Below are positions 1-13,585 of a DNA stretch of 64,000 nt, one piece after another. A program made the translations under genes and the position numbers. The notes under the pieces are model-generated. The model did not search any database, had not been told where the DNA came from, and was given only the letters and a program-made list of their open reading frames with translations. Numbering within the stretch: the first letter of the stretch is position 1; every line of letters begins with the position of its first letter. Source of the DNA: Elymus sibiricus (lineage: Eukaryota > Streptophyta > Magnoliopsida > Poales > Poaceae); the NCBI GenBank assembly GCA_039707655.1, contig CM077671.1, positions 368,798,720 to 368,862,719 on the forward strand. Direction: 5' to 3'.

Positions 1-2
1 GC

Positions 3-1546
3 TTATCAGTAGAAGCTTTCAATAAAACTCTCTGCTGGGAAATGAGAAAGCTTAATCTAGAGATCGTTCCTCAAGGCAGTCTGAATCATATAACAATTGA
101 GCCTACCCTCCGATATAGTATCGTTATAGCACAATTACATGATGGGGGAGTCGGAATTATCAAGAAACAGTTAGCCCAAGGAGAAGAAAAATATAAGTGC
201 TTCCAAGTGGATCATAAAGGAATTCTATGGTTTAATGGGCGTATGGTTGTACCCAAAAACCATTAGCTTCGCAAGCAGATATTGGATGAGGCACATTTGT
301 CCAAGTTTACTATGCACCCTGGCAGTACCAAGATGTACCAAGATTTGAAACAGAATTTTTGGTGGACTCGTATGAAGAGAGAAATAGCAAAATATGTCTC
401 TGAATGTGACATTTGCCAGAGAGTTAAGGCCAGTCACTTAAGGATTTCTGGTACGCTGCAGCCTCTACCTATTCCTTATTGGAAATGGGAAGATATCAGT
501 ATGGATTTTATCGTGGGTTTACCCAACACTTCCCAGAGGCATGATTCCATTTGGGTGATTGTGGATAGATTAACCAAGACCGCTCATTTTCTTCCTGTGC
601 ATACCACTTACAATGCTAAGAAGTATGCTGAAACCTATCTAGACCAAATCGTTCGTCTCCATGGAATACCTAAGACGATCATCTCTGATCGTGGAGCACA
701 GTTTATTGCTCATTTCTGAGAGCAACTTCAACAAACTCTTGGAACCAAGTTAATCCGAAGCTCCGCATATCATCCACAGACTGATGGCAAACAGAACGGA
801 TAAACCAAATCCTAGAAGATATGCTGCGAGCCTGTGTAATCCAGTATGATAAGAATTGGGACAAATGCTTAGCATTGGAGGAATTCTCTTACAACAACAG
901 TTATCAGTCAAGTATCCGAATGGCCCCTTTTGAAGCATTATATGGTCGCCAATGCCGAACTCTTTTGAATTGGTCTCAGACAGGAGAACGGAAGATCTTT
1001 GGGCCCGATCTCATCACTGAAGCAGAAGAAAAGGTAAAAGTCATTCAGAACAATCTAAAAGCAGCCCAATCAAGACAAAAGAGCTACGCAGACAAAAGGA
1101 GAAAAGCAATACGGTTTGAAGTGGGTGATTTTGTATACCTGCGAGTATCTCCTACTCGAGGTGTTCAACGATTTGGTATCAAAGGCAAACTCGCTCCTCG
1201 CTACGTTGGCCCTTTTGAAATCCTTGAAATTTGTGGACCCGTAGCCTATCGACTTCAACTTCCTTCTCAGCTAGCAGCCATTCATAATGTCTTCCATGTA
1301 TCTCAACTTAAGAAGTGTATCAGTGTTCCTACTGAAGTCATTGATACACAAGCCATCAACATCGAACCCGATCTTTCTTATATGGAACATCCGATCAGAA
1401 TCTTAGATACCAAAGAAAGAAGTACCAGAAGAGAGATGATTAGGATGTTTAAGATCCAATGGAATCATCATACTGAAGAAGAAGCTACCTAGGAAACTGA
1501 AGACTATCTTCAGAAGAATTTCCCCGACTTCCTCAAGACTTCTTAG
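3..1546 (+). pseudogene. Ty3/gypsy pol 3' end: integrase and chromodomain, broken
   Basis: This is the end of a Ty3 polyprotein, entering the window already open. Visible in order are the integrase zinc-binding region (His pair near DEAHLSKFTMHPG, then CDICQR), the integrase core with MDFIVGLP and the SDRGAQF aspartate, a GPFEIL segment and a C-terminal chromodomain-like stretch ending near EATWETEDYL. Integrase inserts the cDNA; the chromodomain steers it to chromatin. The frame is interrupted by TAG at 264-266, by TGA at 717-719 (expected TGG), by a frameshift near 795-805 and by TAG at 1490-1492 (expected TGG). The copy is therefore dead. Chromodomain plus a 4-kb LTR suggests the Tekay/Del lineage. 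Expected residues are from memory of the family. Confidence 0.9.
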
Positions 1547-1599
1547 GTATCTATCATCCCATTTTATCATTCCTGTAATCTCAGGACGAGATTCTTTTT

Positions 1600-1611
1600 A
1601 GGGGGGAAGGT
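1600..1611 (+). other. Polypurine tract of the Ty3 element
   Basis: A purine run (AGGGGGGAAGG plus T) lies immediately before the TGTGGCACC start of the LTR, the position where plus-strand cDNA priming occurs. Confidence 0.8.
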
Positions 1612-4600
1612 TGTGGCACCCTAGGTGTCTAAATATAGCAAGCAAATAAGAAGGAATGTTTTGTATGCATTGATTTGTGTGAAATTTGAGTAAAGTTATA
1701 AAAATAAGGGTATTTATGTAATTTTATAAAAATGCAAGTCCTTTTATGCAAAAAGATTTGAATTACAAAAGTAACTTTTACTTTTACTAAGGGCTAAAGT
1801 GTAAAAGTGCTAGTCATCATTACACTGCAAGTAAACTTGCAATTAGGCCCTAAACTTAGTGCAATTTGCTTGGATTAGGACAAAAACTTTATATTTTTGA
1901 ATTTGGTTCAAGATTTCAAAATGAAACTTCACCCTTTGAGTTTTTGAACTTGAACACTAAAGCAAAGTTGTAGGGTTTAAAAAGTTCTACAACTTTTATT
2001 TAGACCTTTTTCGCATTTGAGCTTTAGTTTAATGGGAAATCTTGCTTTACCGAGAGGTCCCTAGAGTTTTTGTATTTCCACACAAGTCCCCATGACACCC
2101 CCTCTCTTCTTCTTCCTCTGGCTCCCCTGCTCCTCTGCCGCCGCGGCAGCGCCGCCCACCACCACTGCAGACCCCCCCCCCCCCGTCGCCACCTCCTACT
2201 CCTAGCGCCTCCACGCGTCGTCCACAGGCCAGCTGCCGCCCTAGCTCCTCCCCTGCTGGCCTCCCCCGCGCGCGACATGCCGCCCCGCCACTGCCTGAGC
2301 GCCGCTCGAACGCCACCGTGCCGCCGCCATGGCAAATGCCTGCGTCTCCCCCTCCCCTCACTCCTTCTTAGCTTGCCCGTGAGCTTCTTCAGCTCATGCC
2401 CCTCCCATTTCCCTCCCTCTCCTTTGCCGCGCACACCCCGAGCTCCCGGAACACCAACGCTGCCCTTCCTCCACGCCGGCGAGTCACTGGCCGCCGTGGA
2501 CAGCTCACCCCCGCCCTTCCCGCACCACTACAACCCCTTGGAGAGCTTCCCCGTCGCCCCATCAAGCTCCCCAACCACTCCTCATCGTCGTTCCACCGCC
2601 GGGGTACCCTCGCCGCCGTGCCCCTTTCCGCCGCCGCTTCGGTCCGCCACGGAAACCCAAGCTCCGGCCGTCCCCTCTCCTCCTCAAGACCACCAGTAGG
2701 TGCGCCTTGAGCTCCTGATGCTCACTGGCCACTTCTTCTCCACCCCCGAGTCCCCACCTCACCGGAATTTGGCCGGCCTTTCTCGGTCCCGTTCTTCCCC
2801 GACGAGCCAAGGGCTCAATTGCTTTGATTTGAAAAGCTATAGGGTCCTTTCTGCAAAAATTCAGTCCCTCCCCCAAATTCAAATCAGGGAACTTCTAAAA
2901 TGTGTAGAAATTTGTAGAAAATTTTGTATTGTGACCTTGAGCTGAATGTGTGTGCTTTTTGTTGTAGATTAAATAATAGGAAATAGGTGCTTTAATTAGA
3001 TCTCTCAATCCATAGTTGTGCTGTAGTTGAAACTTGAAACTTAGGTTGTATGTCTCATCTATAGCTTTGTGTAAATTTTGTAGACTCAGTACTGCTCTTT
3101 AGCTTAGAAGTTTGAGTGCCTTTGTTTGATGTTGATGAAATGTTTAGAATTTATTCTAGTATGCTTCTGTTACTGTTTATAGCTGCAATTTATACTCTAG
3201 CTTCCTTTTTGCATGTATGATCCATGATAAAAATCATAGTACCAGTAGCATGGTGTAGCTTGAGTTATGAATTTATACTTGAGTTCAAAGATAATTAATG
3301 TAAGCTAGTTCTTCTTTATTAAAAATTATGAAAATATTTTGAACTTTTTCTCTTGAGTAGAGAACCATGTTCACAAATTTTGAGAACAAGATCTTGTGTA
3401 GAACTACAGATATAAATAGATCTTAATAAAATAGTGCTGTTTTTGAGTATTTTTGTGGCATAGTTCCTGTAAGGATAAAATCTTGATAATTTCACAGTAG
3501 CTTAAACATAGATTCATCTATAACTGGTAAAAGTTTCAACCCCAGTTCTTTAGTAGTTTGTTCTGTAAAAATAAAACATGTTCTAGGTGCTGACTGTTTG
3601 GAATATTTATTCTGGTTTATAAAATACTTGAAATAATCTGAAAATTTTAGGATAATTTTGATCCTGTTTGTTCTGTCTATCATAATTTTTGTAGCTCCAG
3701 ATCTTAATCTTAAGATCAGATGGTTATATTTTATAAACCATGTATATTAGGTTAAAATAAAACCAACCCTAGTTGTTCTAGGCAGTTAAACATGTTGTTT
3801 AGTGTAGTTAATTAAGTTAGTTTATACTCGATAAATGACTGCCCAGTAGAAAAGTAAATGATGTGTTTGATGAGTGAAATGTGTTTTTGTTGGATTGCAA
3901 CTCTATAGTGAAATATAATGAAAGTGTATGCATCTTCTAAACTGCCTGTTTGCATCTCATGTAGACTCGACAACTCTCGCTGACGGAGACTATCAACTAC
4001 TCCCGAAAACCAAAATGGGAATTTTTGAAGACCCCGGGAACGTCGTCGAAGGTTTAACTGAAGCCCCGAACCCGAGTTCAGAGGATTTTATTAACCTCTC
4101 TGACGCCAGCCTCACCAGCGAAGGCAAGCCCCGGACATGAAACCATTATCTTACTATACTGCAATTCATATATCTATATATGTTTACTTGTGCATTTAAG
4201 TTCATAAGAGTTATGATGAAACCCTAGTTGCACATTTCCAGGAACCCATGTACTGAATATTAGAACCTGAGTCTGACTAGTTGCTATGCTAATAGGACCG
4301 GTAGAAGTCGAGTGATTTCCGATCACTCGCGCGACATAGGAGTTGGATGTTTACTATTCTGCAATCATTATAAGGATAACGGACGGGGTTATGTGCAGTA
4401 TCATGGCAAGGAATGAAACCCCGTCTGTGTTGATTAATTTGATAAGGTCGCAGTGTGTGGTAGTGGTGGTTAAGCATTTGAAAGTACTAGCCACATGCCG
4501 TGAGTTATGGGTAAGCGGTAAGCCTAGTAACCAATCGGCCCGGGAAGTGGACTTCTCCCTCACCACTCGACTTTTATTTTATGTTTACACGCACCGACGT

Positions 4601-5630
4601 GTGGGAGTACGTTCTGCAGAGCAGACGGGAGTACGGTCATACAGTCGCGCTGTAGACGTATGTCCTGCACATTGGATGTGCGTATGGTCCTGCCGTCACT
4701 TGTGGTGACGCTGTTCCATGACTCGGAATGAAAGGCAAACGGTTGCTTGGGAACGATCTTTTGATGTTTCGGGCGTGTGAGTTAGGTTTACCTTGCAAGG
4801 TTTGGAAATTCGATTCAGAATCGTCCGTTTCTCGCGGAGATTGAGACTGCTTGATACTTCTGCCACATAGAGTAACAAGAGTAATCTTATGATGAGTAAT
4901 ACTGATGTATGCTTTAAAAGCTCTACCATGCTTGGGTAGTTATAGTTGCTTACCTAGAATGGATAATCAACTAGAACCTGAAAGCTAAAATTTGAAATTA
5001 AGGACCTACTCTTTGTTGCTTTTCAGCTGAAACAAAACCCAGAACCTTACCGAGCTTTCATGGTCTAGTTATGGGCTAAGTATACCCTAATCCCGGGTAA
5101 GCCTTGCTGAGTATTAGTATACTCAGTCTTGCTAGAATTTTATTTCAGGTATGCCCTTTGAGACTCCTGATGCCAGTCCCTCTTGGCCTTGCTCTGTACC
5201 ACCTGGCTGGTCCGTGGAATGGGATCCGCCCCCGGCCGGCAATGATCCATCAGAATGACTCCGTACTTTGGGCTAAGTATGGTGCCTGTCTGTGCGATGT
5301 GTAGTCGCGATGTTTTATTTCCGCCGCTGTTTAAACAATGTCCGTGAAAAACTGAAAGTTTTGAACTAATGCCGATGTAAATTTGCTTTAGCTAGGTATA
5401 ACTACAACTGATGTGTAATAATGTTTAATTAACCTGTGGTGTAAAATGTGATGGTAATTGTATCTCTGAACTCGCCTTCATGCGGGGTACGCTTGTTCGA
5501 TCCGGAATCCGGTGGTTGCATCGGGACGTTACCCGACAGACCAATGGATTATACCGTTTGAAGTGCGTTGAACTTCTGGATGATGGTCTGTGCACTTGAG
5601 CCGATGTAATTCAGAAGTGGTTCTGCCACA
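1612..5630 (+). mobile_element. 3' LTR of Ty3 chromovirus (about 4.0 kb)
   Basis: The LTR starts TGTGGCACC after the polypurine tract, ends TGCCACA, and is followed by CTATT. A second copy at 58246-62232 aligns along its whole length. By eye the divergence is under 1% in 3000-3900 and higher in the GC-rich first part. Differences include a ~50-bp stretch present only in the right copy near 59552 and an ~85-bp stretch near 5430-5515 present only here. A GC-rich, proline-coding block lies at about 2070-2700. No cellular gene was recognised inside it. Confidence 0.9.
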
Positions 5631-5635
5631 CTATT
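5631..5635 (+). repeat. Target-site pentamer CTATT next to 3' LTR
   Basis: CTATT directly follows the LTR terminus. The same pentamer directly precedes the 5' LTR at 58246. Five bases is the usual Ty3 target duplication length, but the two copies lie on the outer sides of two different LTRs facing each other across 52.6 kb. Confidence 0.7.
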
Positions 5636-6839
5636 AGCGTGGGACAACTATTTTATAGCAAGCTCTGAGCAATTTTTGGGCCACCGATGGTTTTGACCTT
5701 TTGGCTGGTAATTTGGTGGCCCATTAAATTTTTGGTATGAGTCTCACTCATGTCATTAGGTGATTGTTGGTGTGTGCTTTTATGCTCAGCTTCCAGATGG
5801 TTTGATGCTTTGTTTTTAGTGGCGTTGAATTAACTTGCTAGTTGCTATAGAATCACAATAAATTACTAAATTTCTGACCTTCTGACCATCAATACTATCT
5901 TGATCTTTACTTTAAATAATATACTGTATAGTATATCGGTCCTAGAGTATATAGTACCACTAGACTACGATTAGGACCGACTAGCCTCGTCTAATCAGAC
6001 CGATTGACGACCAATCATGACTAATTATCTTATTAGGACCTTAGGACTACACACAACTTTATGATTTGAAAACATTGATCGGCGGGATGGGTGGGGGACT
6101 CGGATGGGGGAAGGGGCAGCGACGGCTCGCGGTGGAGGAGTTGCTGAGCTTGTTGGACCCTCGGGAGAAGGATCGCTGGCATGAGCGTTCCTAATGGTTG
6201 CGTCGCTCGGGTCTGGTTGGCGACGGTCTCTTCGGTGTCTAGTCTACTAGCGCAGGTTCATGGATGTGGCTGCGGTGAGCGCAGGGTGAAATCTCAATAT
6301 GGTCTCACTCCAGCCGGCAATGGCGCCGCTTCGTGTTCATGAAGGCTCTGCGATGCGCTACCCGTACTATATAGCCATGTTGAAGCTTGGTGTTACGGGA
6401 AATCATTCGAGGAAATCCTAGTCGTCGTTACGCCAGCATCAGCATAGGTGACACCTTTTGGTGCCACTTTCTCGCAGGAGGCGATGTTAATGTCTCTCTA
6501 TACCTATGCGCTTGGAGGGGGTATACGTAAAGAGATTGGCAAGCAACATATAATTCGGACATCAAGTTTCTAATAGACGAGAGATGTGATGGATTGATAT
6601 CGTATGGATATATCGCAAGATTGAAACGGGGATCAAGAAAAAGATTGAAGCTCAATTTTTTATTATTTTTTATTTTATAGTTTTCTTTTCTTATGTGTGA
6701 AATCCTCATCTGAGGTTTAGGAGAGTCAATAAACTCTTTTAAAATATTTTAGCTGTAGTCATTCGCTTGGCTTGCGAGTGATCAATCTTTAAAAAAAACA
6801 CAGCTGAGCTGATGACTGATGAGTACGGTACAACAAGTT
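5636..6839. other. Gene-free spacer with degenerate repeat DNA
   Basis: I see no coding exon. The AT-rich part at about 5925-6050 has repeated CGACTA/GATTAG-type words typical of degenerate grass DNA-transposon ends. Similar words occur at 58130-58240 just left of the other LTR. The 6060-6420 part is moderately GC-rich and unrecognised. Confidence 0.5.
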
Positions 6840-7154
6840 TCTACCTACTTATAGCTCGGTGCAGTACAGTACGGGTAGTCAACCCTACCAGGCTACCACA
6901 GTAGTCGTCGAGTACAAACCCGGGAGCAAAGCATACGCAGCTGAGGTGAGGTGAGCTGAGGTCTCTTCTCCAATCCAATCCCAAGGCCATCCAAGCAGGG
7001 CAGGGCGGCCATTATAAGAAGAGTACAAAGAGGAGAGAGGGAGAGGCAGGCAGTAGGCTTCCAATCCCACCCAACGGCCAGCGGCCCTCTTCATCTGCTT
7101 AATTTGCTCTGCTCTGCCCCTGCTGCCGAGTGCCGAGGTGGATTCTTTGCCCCC
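6840..7154 (+). promoter_or_regulatory. Putative promoter and 5' leader of ABCB1 pseudogene
   Basis: This stretch precedes the ABCB1 start codon. A TATA-like CCATTATAAGAAG lies at about 7009-7021, followed by a purine-rich leader. Its retention together with the introns shows that the locus arose as, or decayed from, a genomic copy and not a retrocopy. The transcription start is not determined. Confidence 0.45.
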
Positions 7155-7354
7155 ATGTCCGGCGCCGCTGCCGACCCGGAGGAGATCAGGGCGCGCGTCG
7201 TCGTCCTCGGCGCGCACCATGCCGCCGACGAGTGGGCGCGCCCGGAGCTGGAGGCCTTCCACCTGCCCTCCCCATCCCAATCTAGCTTCCTAGCACAGCA
7301 CGGAGAAGCAGCAGAGCAATCCACCACACCCCCTGCTGCTGCTGCTGCTACCAC

Positions 7355-7870
7355 TGTTATTTTTGGTTTGACCTCGGTCAAACAACTAACTAGCGATAGA
7401 TTAGGAGTCCGTTTGCCGTGATCGGGAGGCAAGCATTAAGCAAAATCGGACTCTGGCCCCGGCCCTACAGTGCCTCTATATAAGAAAGAGGATTACCCTG
7501 TGGGTAATTAATTTCTAAGCTATTGGCTTAAAACCCTAAGACTCCACCCTAATCACCGATCTCTAAGAGCGCTGGAAGGGCTGGAAGCCAGTGCTCCACG
7601 ACCGGGGCAATCCCGATGGCGACCCGAAGGCCGGCGCTACCCCGACAAGAGTTTGAAGAAACGACTACGGTTCGTCCCAGACAGTGCGCTCGCCCTCGAC
7701 TTCCTAGCGCCTGCATCTCCCTCGACCGGCGACATGGACACCAATGCTAGTGCTGGTATTGGATCGATCCCCTATTCCGCATTAGATTATGTACTAGGTG
7801 ATCTATTCATGACTAGAGGTTCTGGGTAATTAAGATTGTTCTAAGTATTGTTAGTTCAATCTATCTAGCA
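7355..7870 (+). repeat. Copia 5' LTR
   Basis: The 516-bp left LTR contains a CTATATAAG TATA box near 7476-7484 and ends TCTAGCA just before the primer-binding site. It matches the right LTR over its whole length. Confidence 0.93.
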
Positions 7871-7872
7871 AT

Positions 7873-7884
7873 TGGTATCAGAGC
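7873..7884 (+). other. Copia primer-binding site (initiator tRNA-Met)
   Basis: TGGTATCAGAGC, two bases after the LTR, is complementary to the 3' end of plant initiator tRNA-Met. Confidence 0.9.
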
Positions 7885-9424
7885 CTAAGACTAGTCAGTT
7901 AGATTCCTAGTAAACCCTAAGTCTCTGTTAAGGTTGGTTACGATCCTGAGCTAGATGCTTTGCATGTTTAAGCTAAGAATCAGTGCATATTTTATTAGAT
8001 CAGTAAGGTTAGCACATGTTTTAGATGAGTTTTCAGTTAGACGGAATTAATTTTCGTGATCTAAGTCTCGAATTATGCACACTAAGTTAGCTCAGGCGCA
8101 ATTAAGGTTAGATCAGCAATTAGAAGGAGGGGATGCAAATTAAAAAAATAAAATCAAATCAGAAATCCCCAATTCCCCTCCGAAACCCTAACCCTAAGTT
8201 TGAGATCAGAGGGCCTTACCTTGGCCTCGGCGGCCGCGCGTGGCATAAGCTTCGCCGCTCACGCGTGTCCGCCGTCTTCAGATCCGGCGCGGAGCTCCCT
8301 TGAGCTCTCCCGCGACCGGCCGGCTCCACCCGAGCCACGACGTCAGTTGGTCGCGGTGCGGTCGGACAGCTCCACCCGTTGCGCGCGTGCGTCGCCGGCG
8401 CACGGGGCCGGGCCATCTCAGATCCGGCGCCGCTGCCGGACTTAGAGCTCCGGCGGAGCCCCTTGGCGGGTCGCGCGCTATACGCACGCGACACGCAGAG
8501 AGGGCCCGTGGGGCTCCTGCCTTGGCGGCGCACGGAGGAGGAGGGAAGGGGGAGGGGGTCTCTGGATCTCTCCCTCTCGCTCGCTCTCGCCGGTCGGAGG
8601 TGGGGAAGAAAGCGGCGGCGCCGGCGGAGAGCTCGCCGGTGGCTGCGCTGAGAAAGAGGCCGGGACGGGGGGGAGGGGAGAAAATGAGTTAGGGTTTTTC
8701 CGCTCCCCACCGATTTCGGGTTTAAGTACCCCGCCGGGACGCGCGTGGTCCGTTCGATCGGAATCGACGGCCAGGATCGCGCCCAAGCGAGGGTTCGCCG
8801 GCCGCGATGGGCCAGCTGGGCCGCCGGTGCGACGGCCACTCGGGCCTCAGGGCCGCGAGTGTCGCTAGGCCAAACGCGACGCGGGCCGCTTCGTTGGGCC
8901 GCGCCGTGCGAGCCGGGTCGCCTAATGTGACGGCCGTAAGGGCCAGCTGGGCCGCGAGTGTGACCAGACCGTCTCGGGCCGTTTTAGTTTAAGGGCCATT
9001 TTCAGACTTCTTTAGTTAATTTCGCGAATTCGGCCCAAATTTCAGTTCTGAGTTTAGTAAATTCCCTGCGTTTAAGTGCTTTAAGTTTGCATAAGTCAAA
9101 TTAAGTTTAAATTTAAGTTTTAGTGGTTGATGTTCATGTTAATTCACTGAATTTAAGTTTGATCCACCACTATACTTTGAGATGCCTCTAAATGAATGGA
9201 ACCACCGGGAAGTTTGTTTAGAGTAAACTTGTGATTAATTCTGACCACCGTTGTTTTAATCATGAGTAATTAAGACGAAATTTCGATTGTTTTCCCCACC
9301 GGTGATGCAATTTGAAATTTCAATTGTGTGATTTTAATCAGACCACCGTAGGGTTATTATCATACTTTAACTCGCATTTCTTTGTATATAAGATTACTAA
9401 TTTAAGTTTTCTCGATGCTTTTCA
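7885..9424 (+). other. Copia untranslated leader
   Basis: About 1.5 kb between primer-binding site and gag. The part at 8200-8990 is very GC-rich and open in several frames, but the predicted peptides are low-complexity and unrelated to known retroelement proteins. The sequence then becomes AT-rich and ends TTTTCAG just before gag, which may be a splice acceptor. Confidence 0.6.
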
Positions 9425-12400
9425 GTGGCTAATGTGAACACCGTGGCCTCCTACCTCAACAACATTGAGGCGCTCAGTGGCGCGAACTTCCACGCTTGGA
9501 AGGACACGGTCATGACATGCTTGGCGTGGAATGATCTTGATGTGGCATTAAGGGAGGATAAGCCTGCCACCCCTGCAGCAGGACAGACCTCTACCGCTTT
9601 AGAGAAGTGGGAAAGGTCCGACCGCATGGCGGTCATGGTCATCAAACAAACCATAAGTGCTGGCATCAAGGGTGCCATCCCCACTAAGGATTCAGCTGGG
9701 GTTGATTTGAGTGCTAAGGCCTTAATGGCGAAAATTGAGGAGAATTTTAAGAGCTCCTCTAAGACTTATGCAAGCACTCTCATCATGAAATTAGTGACCT
9801 CTCGGTATAATGGTCAAAATGGCATAAGGGAGCACATTCTCAACATGTGTGACATGGCCAACAGGCTTAAGGACATGGACATGTCTATTTCAGATGGGTT
9901 CCTTGTTCACTTTATCATGACCTCACTGCCTTCTCAGTATAGTCCATTTAAGATTAATTACAACACAACTAAGGGCACTTGGTCTATCACTGAGTTGATC
10001 AGCTACTGTGTTGAGGAGGAAGAAAGGCTTAAGACTGAGAAAATGAAGGAAGTGATCAACATGGTCCATTTCAATAATCCTCCTAAGAATCAGCATGAAT
10101 CAGGCAGCAGTAAGCAAGGCCAAAAGATGAAGTTTAAGAAGAAAGGGAACAAGAATTTTGGTCCTAGGAACAACAATAATAAGTTCAAGCAAGACAACAA
10201 ACCTAAGGATGGGAGGATGTTGTGCTCTTTCTGTGACTCACCTAAGCACCTTCAGAAAGGTTGTCCAGGCTTTAAGGAGTGGCTGAAAGCACAAGGTATT
10301 GATGTTGTTTCCTTTATTGATGAGTTATTCTTAGCAGATTTTTCCCATAATACTTGGTGGATTGACTCAGGTGCCACTGCGCACATTTCCAATTCATTAC
10401 AGGTATTCCGTTCGATCCGAACTATAAGAAAGGGGGAGCGAAGCCTAAGAGTGGCTAATGGGAACGTCGTTGAAGTTGAAGGCATTGGAAGCTTTACCTT
10501 AGAGCTGTCGGGCGGCTTCCAGCTTCAATTAGATGATGTTCTTTATGTTCCTAGTTTAAAGAGAAACCTTATTTCAGTTTCAGCATTAGATGATTCGGGG
10601 CATGTTTGTAAGTTTGGAAATAATCAGTGTGTTATTAAATTTAATTCAATAAAAGTGGGTCGTGCCGTCAGGCAAGGCAAACTTTATATGCTCTCTCTTG
10701 ATGATTCTATAATGAATATTAATGATATTTCACATAAGCGTAAGCGTGAGAATGAGACTTTCTTTGAAATTGTGGCACTGTCGCCTTGGCTACATTTCGA
10801 GAGGGAGAATGGAGCGTCTCATTAAAAATGAGATACTTCAGGACTTAGACTTTACAGATTCAGAGCAGTGCATCGACTGCATTAAGGGAAAATACGCTAA
10901 GACCATTAAGAAAGGCGCTACTAGGAGTACGGGCGTTTTAGAAATAATTCACACAGACATCTGTGGCCCTCTCTCAGTAACATCAGTAGATGGTTATGAT
11001 TTCTTTTATAACGTTTACTGATGATTATTCCCGTTATGGACACATATACCCCATTAGTAAGCGCTCAGATGCATTAGAAATATTTAAGATTTATAAAGTG
11101 GAAGTCGAGAAACAGCACAATACTTCCATTAAGATAGTAAGATCAGACAGGGGAGGTGAATATTACGGGAAACACGCTCAGTTTAGTCAAATTAAGGGAC
11201 CATTCGCTAAGTTTTTAGAAGAAAATGGCATTAGAGCTCAGTATGCCATGCCAGGCGAACCACAGCAAAATGGAGTCGCTGAACGGCGAAACCGTACGCT
11301 AATGGATATGGCACGGAGCATGCTCAGTTATTCTAGCTTGCCTGTGGAGCTGTGGATGGAAGCATTAAAAACAGCCGCACATATACTTAATCGGGTTCCA
11401 ACTAAGTCAGTTTCCAAGACACCTTTTGAGTTGTGGAATGGGAGGAAACCGACACTTAATTATTTGAAAGTGTGGGGCTGTCCCGCTGAGGCTAAGTTAT
11501 TTGATCCGCAGCAAAAGAAATTAGATTCTAAGACAGTAAGCTGTTATTTTATTGGATACCCAGAAAAGTCTAAGGGGTACCGATTCTACTGTCCTGGTCG
11601 ATTCACTAAGTTCGTTGAGACCAGACAGGCTGTGTTCCTAGAGAACTCAGATATTAGTGGGAGCTTTCCGAGGAAAGATGTGTCTCGAAGAACTACAAGT
11701 TGAGCTTCCTGATTCAGTAGTTCCAGAGCCTACGGAGGTATATCAGTTTGTACCACCGGTTATTCCTCATACTCAGATAAGTATGAGTGGCACCACGTCA
11801 TCTGCTGCAGTTCAGTAGGAGAACATGGAGCCTACGGCTGAGCCTCAGGTGCAAGAAGTGCCTCAACCCGTTCCTGAACCTGTTGTAGACGCACCATTAA
11901 GAAGGTCACAAAGGGAAAGGAAAAGGGCTCTTCCTGACTGTTATGAGACATACATAAGTGAGGACTTGTATGATGTTGGGAAAATAGATGATCCTGCCAC
12001 TTTCAGACAGGCAGTGTCAAGTGAGAATTCCACTAAATGGATTGAAGCCATGGAAGATGAGTTAAAATCTATGAGTCATAATAAGGTCTGGGATTTAGTA
12101 GAAATTCCTGATGGAATCAAACTAGTAGGCTGTAAGTGGGTCTACAAAACCAAACGTGATTCCAAAGGGAAGGTCGAACGATTCAAAGCTAGACTCGTAG
12201 CAAAAGGGTTCACGCAGAAGGAAGGGGTCAATTATAATGAAACCTTCTCTCATGTGTCTACCAAAGATTCATTCAGAATTGTCATGGCACTAGTAGCCCA
12301 TTTTGATATGGAGTTACATCAGATGGACGTTAAGACTGCGTTCCTTAATGGTGATTTAGATGAGACCATTTATATGACACAGCCGGAAGGTTTTGCTATA

Positions 12401-13585
12401 AAAGGTAAGGAACATATGGGATGCAGATTAAAGAAATCCATTTATGGACTTAAGCAAGCGTCCAGACAGTGGAATCTCAAATTCGATGAAGTTATTAAGA
12501 AATTTGGTTTTAAGGAGAATGATGTAGATCGTTGCATCTATATCAAAGCTAAGGGTGGAAAACTTATAATATTAGTGCTGTATGTGGATGACATACTTTT
12601 AGCTAGCAACGATAAGAATATGTTGCATGAGACTAAGAATTTTCTATCATCCAACTTCGATATGAAGGATCTTGGTGAAGCCTCGTATGTACTTGGCATT
12701 GAGATACACCGAGATAGAGCTCAAAGAATATTAGTCTTATCTCAGAAAGCTTACATTGAGAAAATGCTTAAGAGGTATAATATGGAAAAGAGCAATACCT
12801 CACCTGTTCCAATTCAGAAGGGCGATAAGTTGAATGAAGATCAGTGCCCTAAGAATCAGTATGAGAAGGAAAGAATGGAGATCGTTCCCTATGCTTCAGC
12901 TGTCGGAAGCTTAATGTATGTACAAGTCTGTACGCGTCCAGACTTGGCTTTTGCAGCCGGGATGTTTAGTAGATATCAGTCAAATCCAGGTTGGGCTCAC
13001 TGGATAGGTGTCAAGAAAGCTTTAAGATATTGCCAAGGCACTAAAGATTACATGCTCACATATAAGAGATCAGACAACCTTGAGGTTGTGTGTTACACAG
13101 ATGCCGACTTTGCTGGTGATGAAGATGAAAGAAAGTCCACATCTGGATATATCTTCATGCTAGCAGGGGGAGCAATTCCATGGAGAAGTGGTAAGCAAGG
13201 TGTAACTGCAGCATCGACGATGCAAGCAGAGTTTGTGTCATGTTTTGATGCAGTGGGATAGGCTAATTGGATTAAGAATTTTATCCCCGGATTAAAGGTC
13301 GTTGATAGCATCTCGAGACCTATTGCAATGTACTGCGATAATCAAACCGCGGTTTTCTTTTGCGCTAACGATAAATTATCTGGTGCTTCCAAGCACATTG
13401 ATCTTAAGTATCGTGTCGTGAAAGAAAGAAGCAGGGACCGAACAGTTAATATTGAACACATAAGCACTAAGGTCAATATTGCGGATCCGCTCACAAAAGG
13501 TCTAGCACCATCACTCTTTCAGAAACATGATCTAGGCATGGGATTGGTGGATAGCCTTGATAAGGTCCTGCTTCAGGGCCACTAA
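9425..13585 (+). pseudogene. Copia gag-pol polyprotein, frameshifted
   Basis: Domain order gag, protease, integrase, reverse transcriptase, RNase H is Copia-specific. Gag ends in a zinc knuckle (CSFCDSPKHLQKGC). The protease has WWIDSGATAH, the pre-integrase region LWHCRLGYIS, and the integrase core DICGPL and RSDRGGEY. Reverse transcriptase has YVDDILLA near 12577, and RNase H contains YTDADFAGD. Breaks are 1-bp insertions near 10758 and 11005, a frame change near 11670, TAG at 11816 and TAG at 13259 (expected Gln). The first codon in frame is GTG where ATG is expected, so the start is lost or supplied by splicing after the CAG at 9422-9424. Confidence 0.93.

Noticed and set aside
8200..8992. 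Several overlapping GC-rich frames in the Copia leader
   Set aside because: Low-complexity, both strands open, no family resemblance; composition effect.
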